Positions 8,188-15,857 of a DNA stretch of 18,779 bases are shown in pieces. Origin of the DNA: Aalborgiella sp031422495 (GTDB lineage Bacteria > Pseudomonadota > Gammaproteobacteria > Burkholderiales > Burkholderiaceae_C); contig JANPLX010000024.1 of NCBI GenBank assembly GCA_031422495.1, forward strand, positions 1 to 18,779, in the 5' to 3' direction. Under the pieces are notes generated by a model, which saw only the letters and a program-made list of their open reading frames with translations, did not search any database and had not been told where the DNA came from. Both the position numbers and the translations under genes were made by a program. Numbering within the stretch: the stretch's first letter is position 1; every line of letters begins with the position of its first letter.

Positions 8188-8199
8188 GGAATATTTAAA

Positions 8200-10152
8200 G
8201 TGAAAAAAGAAATTTGGTTTGGCCTGTCTATATTAGTGGCCGTCGTTGTAAGCATTCTTGTATTTATGCCCTCGTTTTCACAAATGACCAACGGTCATTT
8301 GGGCTTGTTAATGTTGGGTTTGATCGTTGTTGCCATCATGCTTGGTTTCCCCACAGCTTTTACGCTCATGGGTATGGGCATGATGTTTGCATGGTTAGCC
8401 TTCAGGAGTCGAAATCCTGATTTGGCTGTGCAACAAACCCTAGATTTGATGGTGCAGCGTGCCTATTCAGTCATGTCCAACGATGTGCTGATTTCAATTC
8501 CGTTGTTCGTTTTCATGGGCTATTTGGTCGAGCGCGCGAATTTGATTGAAAAGCTCTTCAAAAGCTTGCACTTGGCAATGGCACGTGTGCCAGGCTCGTT
8601 GGCTGTTGCAACTGTCATCACCTGTGCTATTTTTGCAACTGCAACTGGTATTGTTGGCGCGGTGGTCACATTGATGGGGTTGCTTGCTTTCCCCGCGATG
8701 TTGAAAGCGGGCTACAACACGAAACTAGCAGCAGGCGCTATCACTGCGGGTGGCTGCTTGGGCATTTTGATTCCACCGTCAGTGCTGTTGATTGTCTATG
8801 GCGCAACGGCTGGCGTGTCTGTGGTGAAGTTGTACGCTGGCGCATTCTTCCCTGGCATCATGTTGGCAACTTTGTATGTGGCCTATATTATTATTATTGC
8901 TAAGATCAAACCGCAGTGGGCGCCTCGGTTGTCTGAACAAGACAGCAAAATTACACTTCCGGCGCATAACGAAGTAGTTTCAAAGTCTTTTGGCAACAAT
9001 GTGGTTCGCGGCTTATTTACCGGCTTAAAAGGCAAAGACATGCCTAGCGCTCCGAAAAGAGCGCTAGTCAAAGAGCTTTTAGTTGCTTTGCTGCCTGCTA
9101 TTGCCTTCACCGTTGCGATGGGTTTAACTTACCGCGCGGTAACTGCACCTGTTGTATCAGTCTCTACGGATGTTGTGCAAATGGGAAGTGGTTTTTCTAA
9201 CGATGATGCAAAATCAGATGTTGGTGGTTTGAAAGAGCCTCCTTCTGAGGGCGGCTTAAAAGAGCCTCCTGTTGAAGCTCTGGGCGATGCTGCCAAGGCT
9301 GCGCCTGCTGCTGTGTCCAAACCTGCAGAAGTAGCCAAACCAGCTGTTGTTGCTACGCCAGCCGCCGCCAAAACTGCAGAGGCAGCAGGTGAGCGCGTAC
9401 CAGCCCCAATCAGTTATTGGATCGTTTTAGGTCTAGGTGCCGCAGCTTTAGCCGTTTTCTACGCCATCTTTAGCTTTGCACGCTTAGAGATTTTCAAAAT
9501 GTTGTTGGGGTCGTTCTTCCCGCTGGCCGTGTTGATCATTGCCGTGTTGGGCACCATTGTGTTTGGTTTGGCAACTCCCACCGAAGCTGCCGCCATGGGT
9601 TCTATGGGTGGTTTGATCTTGGCGGCGGCGTACCGACGACTCAATGTACAAGTGGTACGTGAATCAGTGTATTTGACTGCAAAAACCAGCGCGATGGTGT
9701 GCTGGTTGTTTGTGGGTTCAAGCATCTTTTCAGCAGCCTTTGCTTTGCTTGGTGGTCAAGAACTCATCAACCAGTGGGTGTTGTCGATGGATTTGACACC
9801 AATACAATTTATGCTGTTGGCGCAAGCCATCATCTTCTTGTTAGGCTGGCCGCTAGAGTGGACTGAGATCATCGTGATTTTCATGCCAATTTTCATTCCC
9901 TTGTTGCCACATTTCGGTATCGACCCGCTGTTCTTCGGCTTGCTGGTTGCGTTGAATTTGCAAACTGCCTTCTTATCGCCACCTGTGGCTATGGCAGCGT
10001 TCTACCTTAAAGGTGTATCGCCACCGCATGTGACTTTGAACCAAATTTTCTTGGGCATGATGCCCTTTATGGCGATTCAAGTGTTTGCGTTGTTCTTGCT
10101 GTATATGTTCCCAGCTATTGGCATGTGGTTGCCTGGCGTGCTGTACAAATAG
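8200..10152 (+). CDS. TRAP transporter large permease subunit (DctM family), enlarged
   Basis: This ion-coupled channel subunit of the TRAP transporter has 650 residues, against about 430 in standard DctM proteins. Family blocks are PTAFTLMGMGMMFAWL (51-66), SNDVLISIPLFVFMGYLVER (93-112), GILIPPSVLLIVYG (188-201), GLATPTEAAAMG (457-468) and LGWPLEWTEIIVIFMPIFIPLL, followed by LSPPVAM near the C-terminus. The extra length lies between about 240 and 430. It consists of a hydrophilic stretch, a transmembrane segment (291-312), an Ala/Pro/Lys-rich loop with a tandem 9-residue repeat (342-359) and another membrane segment (405-425). Related long DctM proteins exist, but the loop looks expanded. 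The start is GTG with AAGGA nine bases upstream. Confidence 0.9.
   Translation: MKKEIWFGLSILVAVVVSILVFMPSFSQMTNGHLGLLMLGLIVVAIMLGFPTAFTLMGMGMMFAWLAFRSRNPDLAVQQTLDLMVQRAYSVMSNDVLISIPLFVFMGYLVERANLIEKLFKSLHLAMARVPGSLAVATVITCAIFATATGIVGAVVTLMGLLAFPAMLKAGYNTKLAAGAITAGGCLGILIPPSVLLIVYGATAGVSVVKLYAGAFFPGIMLATLYVAYIIIIAKIKPQWAPRLSEQDSKITLPAHNEVVSKSFGNNVVRGLFTGLKGKDMPSAPKRALVKELLVALLPAIAFTVAMGLTYRAVTAPVVSVSTDVVQMGSGFSNDDAKSDVGGLKEPPSEGGLKEPPVEALGDAAKAAPAAVSKPAEVAKPAVVATPAAAKTAEAAGERVPAPISYWIVLGLGAAALAVFYAIFSFARLEIFKMLLGSFFPLAVLIIAVLGTIVFGLATPTEAAAMGSMGGLILAAAYRRLNVQVVRESVYLTAKTSAMVCWLFVGSSIFSAAFALLGGQELINQWVLSMDLTPIQFMLLAQAIIFLLGWPLEWTEIIVIFMPIFIPLLPHFGIDPLFFGLLVALNLQTAFLSPPVAMAAFYLKGVSPPHVTLNQIFLGMMPFMAIQVFALFLLYMFPAIGMWLPGVLYK
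9223..9276 (+). repeat. Tandem 27-bp repeat inside the TRAP large permease gene
   Basis: Two adjacent 27-bp units encode GGLKEPPSE and GGLKEPPVE (residues 342-359). The copies differ mainly at third codon positions (GGTGGTTTGAAA against GGCGGCTTAAAA), so the duplication is not very recent or has been tolerated with synonymous drift. The repeat opens the Ala/Pro-rich low-complexity loop. Confidence 0.85.
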
Positions 10153-10173
10153 CGCCTTGATTTAAACTTTAGT

Positions 10174-10200
10174 AAAAAGGACGTTTCGGCGTCCTTTTTT
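10174..10200 (+). terminator. Rho-independent terminator after the TRAP permease genes
   Basis: The stem AAAAAGGACG/CGTCCTTTTT (10174-10183 and 10190-10199) has a 6-nt loop TTTCGG and a T run. It is 22 bases past the stop codon of the large permease. The flanking A run means it could also act on the minus strand. Confidence 0.9.
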
Positions 10201-10226
10201 GCTTTTATTGTTCAAAAACCCTACAA

Positions 10227-10248
10227 TTGACGTTTACGTTAACGTCAA
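10227..10248. promoter_or_regulatory. 22-bp near-perfect palindrome upstream of icmF
   Basis: The site has outer arms TTGACGTT and AACGTCAA and an inner TACGTT; 20 of 22 positions are self-complementary. It ends 15 bases before the icmF start. TTGACGTTTACGT-type palindromes resemble operators of acyl-CoA and branched-chain amino-acid catabolism regulators such as LiuR (MerR family) in Proteobacteria, which would suit icmF. That assignment is from memory and inference. The TTGACG half could double as a -35 element. Confidence 0.6.
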
Positions 10249-10263
10249 CTGAGAGACGCCATC

Positions 10264-13200
10264 ATGACTGACCTGTCCGCAGATTACAAAGCCCTCGCCA
10301 ACTACCGCCCGACCAACAAAGTGCGTTTTGTGACAGCAGCCAGCCTGTTTGACGGGCACGATGCCGCCATCAACATCATGCGCCGCATCATCATGGGCAT
10401 GGGCGCGGAGGTGATCCACCTTGGCCACAACCGAAGTGTCGAAGAAGTGGTGACCGCCGCCTTGCAGGAAGATGCCCAAGGCATCGCCATCAGTTCCTAC
10501 CAGGGCGGCCACGTCGAGTATTTCAAATACATGATCGACCTGCTCAAAGCGCGCGGGGGATCGCATATCCAGGTCTTTGGCGGTGGCGGTGGCGTGATTG
10601 TGCCGCCTGAAATCCGTGAACTGCATGCTTACGGTGTTTCCCGCATCTTCAGCCCCGAAGACGGTCAGCGCATGGGCTTGCAGGGCATGATTGGTGAGAT
10701 GGTGATGCGCTGTGACAAAGACCTGACTGGTTTTGCACCGAGCAAACTAGACGCTATCCAAGGCCATTCTGATGCAAGCTGGCGTGCTTTGTCACAACTT
10801 ATCACCGCACTCGAAAATGATAAGGTAGATTCGTCGCTAGCCGGCGAATTAATTGCTTCGGCAGCTTTTAAAAAAATAGCAGTTTTAGGTATTACCGGCA
10901 CAGGTGGAGCGGGCAAATCCAGCTTGACCGATGAGTTGATCCGCCGCTTCAGGCTCGATCTCGGCGACAGCCTGCGCATTGCCGTCATCAGCATTGACCC
11001 ATCACGGCGTAAAACCGGCGGTGCTTTGCTGGGTGACCGGATTCGCATGAATGCGATTTCGCCATGGAACACCACCCTATCCGTTCGCCCTGAGCTTGTC
11101 GAAGGGTTCACAGAGGCTTCGACAAGCTCAGCCCGAACGGGGTTAGATTCCGGCCAGCGCGTGTTCATGCGATCACTGGCGACCCGCGAATTTGGCTCCG
11201 AAATCAGCCCCGCGCTGCCGGGCGTGATCGCTGCCTGTAAATGCGCAGGTTTTGACCTCGTGATCGTCGAAACTTCAGGTATTGGCCAAGGCGATGCGGC
11301 GATTGTGCCGCATGTCGATGTGCCGATGTATGTGATGACGCCTGAGTTTGGCGCAGCCAGCCAGTTAGAAAAAATCGACATGCTGGATTTTGCCGAGTTT
11401 GTGGCCATCAACAAGTTTGACCGCAAAGGCTCGCTCGATGCCTTGCGCGACGTCTCCAAACAGGTGCAGCGCAACAAGGAAGCCTGGAGCACACCCGCTG
11501 ACCAAATGCCCGTGTTTGGCACGATGGCGGCGAGATTTAACGATGACGGCGTGACGGCGCTGTACCAAGCGCTGAAAACTCGTCTGGTTGAACTGGGCAT
11601 GAAACTACCAACCAATAAAACGGGCCTTTTGCCAATCGTCAACGTGCGCTACAGCACGAACCAAACGCCCGTCGTGCCAGCAGCCCGCACACGCTACTTG
11701 GCTGAAATCTCAGATACCGTGCGCGGCTACAAAAAACGTACCAAAGTACAAGCACAGTTGGCGCGTGAAGTGCAGCAGCTCAAAGCGGCGGCGGCAATGC
11801 TCAAAATCGACAAGCCGAACCGCGCACCAGCCGCTGAAGCGGCCCTTGACTTGGCCGGCAAGCGCAAAGCAAGCATGGATGCCGATGCCCGCCACCTGAT
11901 TGCCCAATGGCCGGACATGCAACAAGCCTACGCGGGTGACGAATATGTCGTCAAAATCCGCGACAAAGAGATCCGCACCGCGCTGACCAGCAAATCACTC
12001 AGCGGCACCACCATCCGCAAAGTTGCCTTGCCGCAATACGAAGACCACGGCGAGATTTTGAAGTGGTTGATGCTGGACAACGTGCCCGGCAGCTACCCCT
12101 ACACCGCAGGAACTTTTGCTTTTAAACGCGAAGGCGAAGACCCAACCCGTATGTTTGCGGGAGAGGGCGACGCGTTTAAAACCAACGCGCGTTTCAAACT
12201 ACTAAGTTCCGGCATGGCTGCGAAACGTTTATCGACTGCGTTTGATTCTGTCACGTTGTACGGCAATGACCCCGACTTGCGGCCTGATATTTACGGCAAG
12301 GTCGGCAACTCTGGCGTCTCCATTGCCACGCTGGATGATATGAAGGTGCTGTACGACGGCTTCGATTTGTGCAGCCCGTCCACCAGCGTGTCGATGACCA
12401 TCAATGGCCCAGCGCCCAGTATTTTGGCGATGTTCATGAACACCGCGATCGACCAGAACATCGCTAAGTTCAAAACCGACAACAACCGCGAACCGACCGA
12501 GACCGAGACCGCCAAAATCAAAGAATGGGTGCAGGAAAACGTACGTGGCACGGTGCAGGCCGATATATTGAAGGAAGACCAAGGGCAAAACACCTGCATC
12601 TTTTCTACTGAGTTCAGTCTCAAGGTCATGGGCGACATTGCCGAATATTTTGTGCACAACCGCGTGCGCAACTTCTACTCGGTGTCCATCAGCGGCTACC
12701 ACATTGCCGAAGCCGGCGCGAACCCCATCAGCCAGCTGGCCTTCACGCTCAGCAACGGCTTTACCTTTGTCGAAGCCTACTTGGCACGCGGCATGCACAT
12801 CGACGACTTCGCACCGAACTTGAGTTTCTTCTTCAGCAACGGCATGGACCCCGAATACACCGTGATGGGCCGGGTCGCAAGAAGAATCTGGGCAGTGGCG
12901 ATGAAAGAGAAGTACGGCGCGAACGAGCGCAGCCAAAAGCTCAAGTACCACATTCAGACGTCAGGCCGCAGCCTGCACGCGCAGGAAATCCAGTTCAACG
13001 ACATTCGCACCACGCTACAGGCGCTCATCGCCATTTACGACAACTGCAACAGCCTGCACACCAACGCGTTTGACGAAGCCATCACCACGCCGACCGAAGA
13101 CAGCGTACGCCGCGCCATGGCGATTCAGCTCATCATCAACCGCGAGTGGGGTTTGGCCAAGAACGAAAACCCAAGCCAAGGCGCGTTCATCATCGAAGAA

Positions 13201-13644
13201 CTCACCGAGTTGCTAGAAGAAGCTGTCTTAGCCGAATTTGAACGCATCGCCGAACGCGGTGGCGTGCTCGGCGCGATGGAAACTGGCTACCAGCGCGGCC
13301 GCATTCAAGACGAATCCATGCACTACGAAATGCTGAAACACACCGGCGAGCTGCCCATCATCGGCGTCAACACCTTTAGAAACCCTAAAGGCGATGTGGT
13401 GCAGGACAAGCTGGAGCTGGCGCGCTCGACCGACGAGGAAAAGCAAAGTCAATTGAAGCGATTAAGCGATTTTCATGCTCTGCATGCAGCGGAATCGCCA
13501 GCGATGCTCAAGCGTCTGCAACAAGCCGTGATCGCCAACGACAATGTGTTTGATGTGCTGATGGACGCGGTGCGAGTGTGCTCACTGGGGCAGATCACCA
13601 ATGCGCTGTTTGAGGTGGGCGGGCAGTATCGACGGAATATGTAG
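10264..13644 (+). CDS. icmF: Fused isobutyryl-CoA mutase IcmF (B12-dependent)
   Basis: IcmF interconverts isobutyryl-CoA and n-butyryl-CoA by a coenzyme B12 radical mechanism; its built-in G-protein chaperone guards cofactor loading. Domains in order: B12-binding domain at about 18-150, with DGHDAA (30-35, His32 being the likely cobalt ligand) and VFGGGGG (104-110); MeaI-type GTPase at about 203-400, with P-loop GTGGAGKS (212-219), VETSGIGQG (335-343) and NKFD (383-386); and a mutase TIM barrel from about 560, including YPYTAGTFAFKREGEDP and STAFDSVTLYGNDPDLRPD. The protein is 1126 residues, about 30 longer than I expect. The surplus sits at about 266-297, between GDRIRMNAI and RVFMRSLATRE, and includes residues encoded by an inserted palindromic repeat. 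The start ATG at 10264 follows a weak GAGAG. The family can also accept isovaleryl-CoA or pivalyl-CoA. Confidence 0.95.
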   Translation: MTDLSADYKALANYRPTNKVRFVTAASLFDGHDAAINIMRRIIMGMGAEVIHLGHNRSVEEVVTAALQEDAQGIAISSYQGGHVEYFKYMIDLLKARGGSHIQVFGGGGGVIVPPEIRELHAYGVSRIFSPEDGQRMGLQGMIGEMVMRCDKDLTGFAPSKLDAIQGHSDASWRALSQLITALENDKVDSSLAGELIASAAFKKIAVLGITGTGGAGKSSLTDELIRRFRLDLGDSLRIAVISIDPSRRKTGGALLGDRIRMNAISPWNTTLSVRPELVEGFTEASTSSARTGLDSGQRVFMRSLATREFGSEISPALPGVIAACKCAGFDLVIVETSGIGQGDAAIVPHVDVPMYVMTPEFGAASQLEKIDMLDFAEFVAINKFDRKGSLDALRDVSKQVQRNKEAWSTPADQMPVFGTMAARFNDDGVTALYQALKTRLVELGMKLPTNKTGLLPIVNVRYSTNQTPVVPAARTRYLAEISDTVRGYKKRTKVQAQLAREVQQLKAAAAMLKIDKPNRAPAAEAALDLAGKRKASMDADARHLIAQWPDMQQAYAGDEYVVKIRDKEIRTALTSKSLSGTTIRKVALPQYEDHGEILKWLMLDNVPGSYPYTAGTFAFKREGEDPTRMFAGEGDAFKTNARFKLLSSGMAAKRLSTAFDSVTLYGNDPDLRPDIYGKVGNSGVSIATLDDMKVLYDGFDLCSPSTSVSMTINGPAPSILAMFMNTAIDQNIAKFKTDNNREPTETETAKIKEWVQENVRGTVQADILKEDQGQNTCIFSTEFSLKVMGDIAEYFVHNRVRNFYSVSISGYHIAEAGANPISQLAFTLSNGFTFVEAYLARGMHIDDFAPNLSFFFSNGMDPEYTVMGRVARRIWAVAMKEKYGANERSQKLKYHIQTSGRSLHAQEIQFNDIRTTLQALIAIYDNCNSLHTNAFDEAITTPTEDSVRRAMAIQLIINREWGLAKNENPSQGAFIIEELTELLEEAVLAEFERIAERGGVLGAMETGYQRGRIQDESMHYEMLKHTGELPIIGVNTFRNPKGDVVQDKLELARSTDEEKQSQLKRLSDFHALHAAESPAMLKRLQQAVIANDNVFDVLMDAVRVCSLGQITNALFEVGGQYRRNM
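11081..11140. repeat. 60-bp palindromic repeat inserted in frame in icmF
   Basis: Left arm 11081-11104 (starts CCGTTCGCCCTGAGCTTG) and right arm 11117-11140 (CTTCGACAAGCTCAGCCC onward) are complementary at 22 of 24 positions around a 12-base centre. This sequence type (GAGCTTGTCGAAG with its complement) is, to my knowledge, a common intergenic palindromic repeat in Burkholderiales genomes. Here it encodes SVRPELVEGFTEASTSSART, about residues 273-292, without breaking the frame. Confidence 0.9.
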
Positions 13645-13675
13645 GCTCACTATTTATAAGTTAGTTTTCTTCAAC

Positions 13676-13704
13676 AAAAAAGCGCTCTTAGAAGCGCTTT
13701 TTTT
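13676..13704 (+). terminator. Rho-independent terminator after icmF, possibly bidirectional
   Basis: The stem AAAAAAGCGCT/AGCGCTTTTTT (13676-13686 and 13693-13703) has a 6-nt loop and T run, 32 bases past the icmF stop. The A run on the left gives a T run on the opposite strand, so it may also end transcripts of the converging FAH-family gene. Confidence 0.9.
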
Positions 13705-13718
13705 ACGGGTTTTATACT

Positions 13719-14504
13719 TTAAACAATCTTCACACTCAAATTCGGCAACCCATCAATGTGCATTTCAATCACATCACCCTTCACCACAGGGCCGACATTT
13801 TCTGGGGTGCCTGAGTAGATGATGTCGCCTGGGAAGAGCTCAAAGGCTTGGGACAGACGGCTGATTTGCTCGGCCACTGACCAGATCATTTGGCTCAAAT
13901 TGGCGTTTTGCTTGGTGACGCCATTGACTTTCAGCCAGATGGCGCCCTTTTGGAAATGACCAATTTGGGCAACGGGGTGGATCGCACCTATGGGCGCGGA
14001 TTTGTCGAAACTTTTGCCAATTTCCCACGGTTTTTTCTCGTCGCCCATGGCGCGCTGCAGATCACGACGGGTCATGTCTAAGCCTAGTGAGTAGCCCCAA
14101 ACATGGTCTAAAGCTTTTTCGACGGAGATGTTTTTGCCACCAATGCCGATGGCGGCAACCAACTCGGCTTCGTAGTGGTAGTTTTTAGTGAGCGTGGGAT
14201 AGGGATGGTCTGCGACGGTGCCAGACTTGACGAATTGAATCGAGTCGGTCGGTTTTTGGAAGAAAAATGGCGGCTCGCGGTCTGGGTTGGAGCCCATTTC
14301 GATGGCATGTGCGCGGTAGTTGCGGCCAATGCAGTAAATGCGGCGCACGGGGAACTGCGCGTCAGAACCGACGATAGGAACCGTGGTTGCAGCGACCGGA
14401 AACGGCGTTTTCACGCTTTGCTGGGCGACGCCAGGCATAGCGCAACCGACCACAGCGCCTGTTGTGACTAAAGCTGAGCTTTGGAAAAAATGCCGTCTAT
14501 CCAT
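13719..14504 (-). CDS. Fumarylacetoacetate hydrolase-family protein with export-type leader
   Basis: This 261-residue FAH-family protein is closest in pattern to acylpyruvase or fumarylpyruvate hydrolase (NagK-like) enzymes, which cleave C-C bonds of 3-acylpyruvates with a divalent metal. The catalytic part begins at about residue 40: VRRIYCIGRNYRAHAIEMG (53-71), NYHYEAELVAAIG (108-120) with metal ligands Glu112 and Glu114, and GYSLGLDMTRRDLQ (137-150) with Asp143. FAH proteins are normally cytosolic, but this one begins MDRRHFFQSSALVTTGAVVGC. That combines a twin arginine, a hydrophobic stretch and a VVGC lipobox-like end, or an alternative VAQ signal-peptidase site near 28. The start follows a good GGAGA ribosome binding site, so the leader is probably real. 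The physiological substrate is unknown. Confidence 0.85.
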   Translation of the reverse strand: MDRRHFFQSSALVTTGAVVGCAMPGVAQQSVKTPFPVAATTVPIVGSDAQFPVRRIYCIGRNYRAHAIEMGSNPDREPPFFFQKPTDSIQFVKSGTVADHPYPTLTKNYHYEAELVAAIGIGGKNISVEKALDHVWGYSLGLDMTRRDLQRAMGDEKKPWEIGKSFDKSAPIGAIHPVAQIGHFQKGAIWLKVNGVTKQNANLSQMIWSVAEQISRLSQAFELFPGDIIYSGTPENVGPVVKGDVIEMHIDGLPNLSVKIV

Positions 14505-14628
14505 GGTGTTGTCTCCGATTGTTTAAATGATTGTTCGCATGCCAACCAAAGATTACACCAACTCACCTGTTTTGCCTATTACCTGCGTCAGCTTTTATAA
14601 ACTTTTAAATCACCGTGAAATAAGCATA

Positions 14629-14657
14629 AAAAAAGCGCTCGACTAGAGCGCTTTTTT
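14629..14657 (-). terminator. Rho-independent terminator after the 54-residue gene
   Basis: The perfect 12-bp stem AAAAAAGCGCTC/GAGCGCTTTTTT has a 5-nt loop GACTA. On the minus strand it follows the small gene's stop codon by 25 bases and ends in a T run. It would also separate the small gene from the FAH-family gene further on. Its core AAGCGCT equals that of the terminator at 13676-13704. Confidence 0.9.
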
Positions 14658-14682
14658 CGGAGCTGCGCGAAGCAGCCTGCGA

Positions 14683-14847
14683 TTAACCTTGGTGCGGACG
14701 CTTGCCTGGGTTTTTCTTGCTGTTGGTGTGCGCGCCGCGCTCTAGGCTGATCTTTTGACCCTTGCCAGTTGTGTAGCACACGCCTTTTGGCGCGACTGGA
14801 CGTGGGGTTGCTTTGCGCTCTGCTTCTGTTCTGAATACTTTTGCCAT
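14683..14847 (-). CDS. Small basic protein of 54 residues, function unknown
   Basis: The reading frame starts MAKVFRTEAERKATPRPVAP and ends GKRPHQG. It is rich in Lys and Arg, has no hydrophobic segment and has one Cys (Cys24, in KGVCYTTGKG). The C-terminal part TNSKKNPGKRP looks disordered and basic, suggesting RNA, DNA or ribosome contact, but I recognise no named family. Support for a real gene: ATG start, its own strong terminator 25 bases after the stop, and location in an otherwise gene-free gap of about 500 bases. The ribosome binding site (GAAAG) is weak. It lies divergently to the SDR gene. Confidence 0.72.
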   Translation of the reverse strand: MAKVFRTEAERKATPRPVAPKGVCYTTGKGQKISLERGAHTNSKKNPGKRPHQG

Positions 14848-15013
14848 GGTGTGCTTTCGAAAATGAAAAATGTTGGGTGGGTGAAATTAGCCTATCATTA
14901 TCTCAGTTTTTAAAGAAGCTTGGCTGATACTTAGATATTGTCTTGATTTTGCTTTGCTTTTACCTTGGAATTGACTTGCTTTTGACTCATTTTTACCAAC
15001 AAAGGATGCTTTC
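14848..15013. promoter_or_regulatory. Divergent promoter region between the small basic gene and the SDR gene
   Basis: This 166-bp AT-rich region must hold both promoters. The plus strand has TTGACTTGCTTTTGACTC with TTGACT occurring twice (14972-14977 and 14982-14987), either of which could serve as -35. No good -10 stands out. The SDR start is preceded by AAAGGA (15000-15005), eight bases before the ATG. Confidence 0.3.
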
Positions 15014-15820
15014 ATGACAACTGACGCTATGACTGGAATGACTGATCTCTTCACACTCAAAGGCCGCGTTGCCTTGATCACGGGAGGCTCGCGTGGCATT
15101 GGCCGCATGATTGCCAAAGGGTTTCTGGCGCAAGGAGCGAAAGTTTACATCTCAGCTCGCAAAGCGCAGGCCTGTATTGATACGGCCAAAGAACTGTCGC
15201 AGTTCGGCACCTGCATTGCCATTCCGGGAGATGTTTCTACCGTGGCGGGCGCTCAAGCTTTGGCTGATGCTTATCTGGCGTTTGAGCCGCAACTTGACAT
15301 CTTGGTCAACAACGCCGGTGCAGCTTGGGGCGAAGATTACAACACCTTCCCTGAGTCGGGCTGGGACAAAGTGGTCGATTTGAACCTGAAAGCGCCCTTC
15401 TTTTTGACCCAAATCTTGACTCCAGCGCTGCGACTGGCCGCCAAAACCAAAGTTGCGAAAGTGATCAATATCGCCTCGATAGATGGCATTTCGATCAACG
15501 CGCAAGAGACGTATTCCTACGCAGCTAGCAAAGCCGGCTTGATTCACCTGACCAAGCGCATGGCGCTGCGTCTAGCGCGGGACAATATTGCCGTTTCCGC
15601 CATCGCGCCGGGCGCTTTTGCCTCTGAGATGAACAAAGTCGCACGTGACCATGGCGACATGGTCTCCAAACGTGTGCCTGCAGGTCGCGTCGGTGTCGAT
15701 GAAGACATGGCTGGCGCGGCGATTTACCTGGCTTCCCGCGCGGGCGACTACGTGGTGGGCGCGACGCTGGTGGTCGATGGCGGCGTGTCGTTCACCCGCC
15801 AAAGCGACGATGTCGAATAA
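15014..15820 (+). CDS. Short-chain dehydrogenase/reductase, RhlG-like
   Basis: This classical SDR oxidoreductase of 268 residues is probably NADP(H)-dependent. It shows the nucleotide-binding motif TGGSRGIG (23-30), ISARK (46-50, a basic residue after strand 2 that favours NADPH), GDV (72-74), NNAG (99-102), the catalytic serine region NIASIDG (152-158) with Ser155, and the YxxxK pair Tyr169/Lys173. The sequence around LFTLKGRVALITGGSRGIGR and the IASIDG segment resemble RhlG-type 3-oxoacyl reductases. Substrate assignment stays open because SDR specificity cannot be read reliably. The start at 15014 is favoured by AAAGGA upstream; in-frame ATGs at 15029 and 15038 are alternatives. The gene converges on the IclR gene with 37 bases between the stops. 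Confidence 0.88.
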   Translation: MTTDAMTGMTDLFTLKGRVALITGGSRGIGRMIAKGFLAQGAKVYISARKAQACIDTAKELSQFGTCIAIPGDVSTVAGAQALADAYLAFEPQLDILVNNAGAAWGEDYNTFPESGWDKVVDLNLKAPFFLTQILTPALRLAAKTKVAKVINIASIDGISINAQETYSYAASKAGLIHLTKRMALRLARDNIAVSAIAPGAFASEMNKVARDHGDMVSKRVPAGRVGVDEDMAGAAIYLASRAGDYVVGATLVVDGGVSFTRQSDDVE

Positions 15821-15857
15821 TTGAACGCGGCACTGACCTGCGACGCTTATGTTACGT

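Noticed and set aside
9223..9400. CRISPR-like or VNTR array
   Set aside because: Only two 27-bp coding units are present, followed by non-repetitive Ala/Pro codons; there are no spacers.
11081..11140. Terminator or assembly artefact within icmF
   Set aside because: There is no T run after the arms, the length is a multiple of three, and the frame is intact on both sides, so an in-frame repeat fits better.
12229..12951. 240-codon antisense open frame within icmF
   Set aside because: It lies wholly opposite the conserved mutase domain and its translation has no recognisable domain.
10264..13644. Type VI secretion protein IcmF or methylmalonyl-CoA mutase
   Set aside because: The B12 domain, MeaI-type GTPase and mutase order is that of fused isobutyryl-CoA mutase. 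The T6SS protein only shares the name, and methylmalonyl-CoA mutase lacks the internal G-domain.
14588..14779. 63-codon minus-strand open frame across the terminator
   Set aside because: It runs through a strong hairpin and out of frame with the better supported 54-residue gene, and its translation is low in structure.
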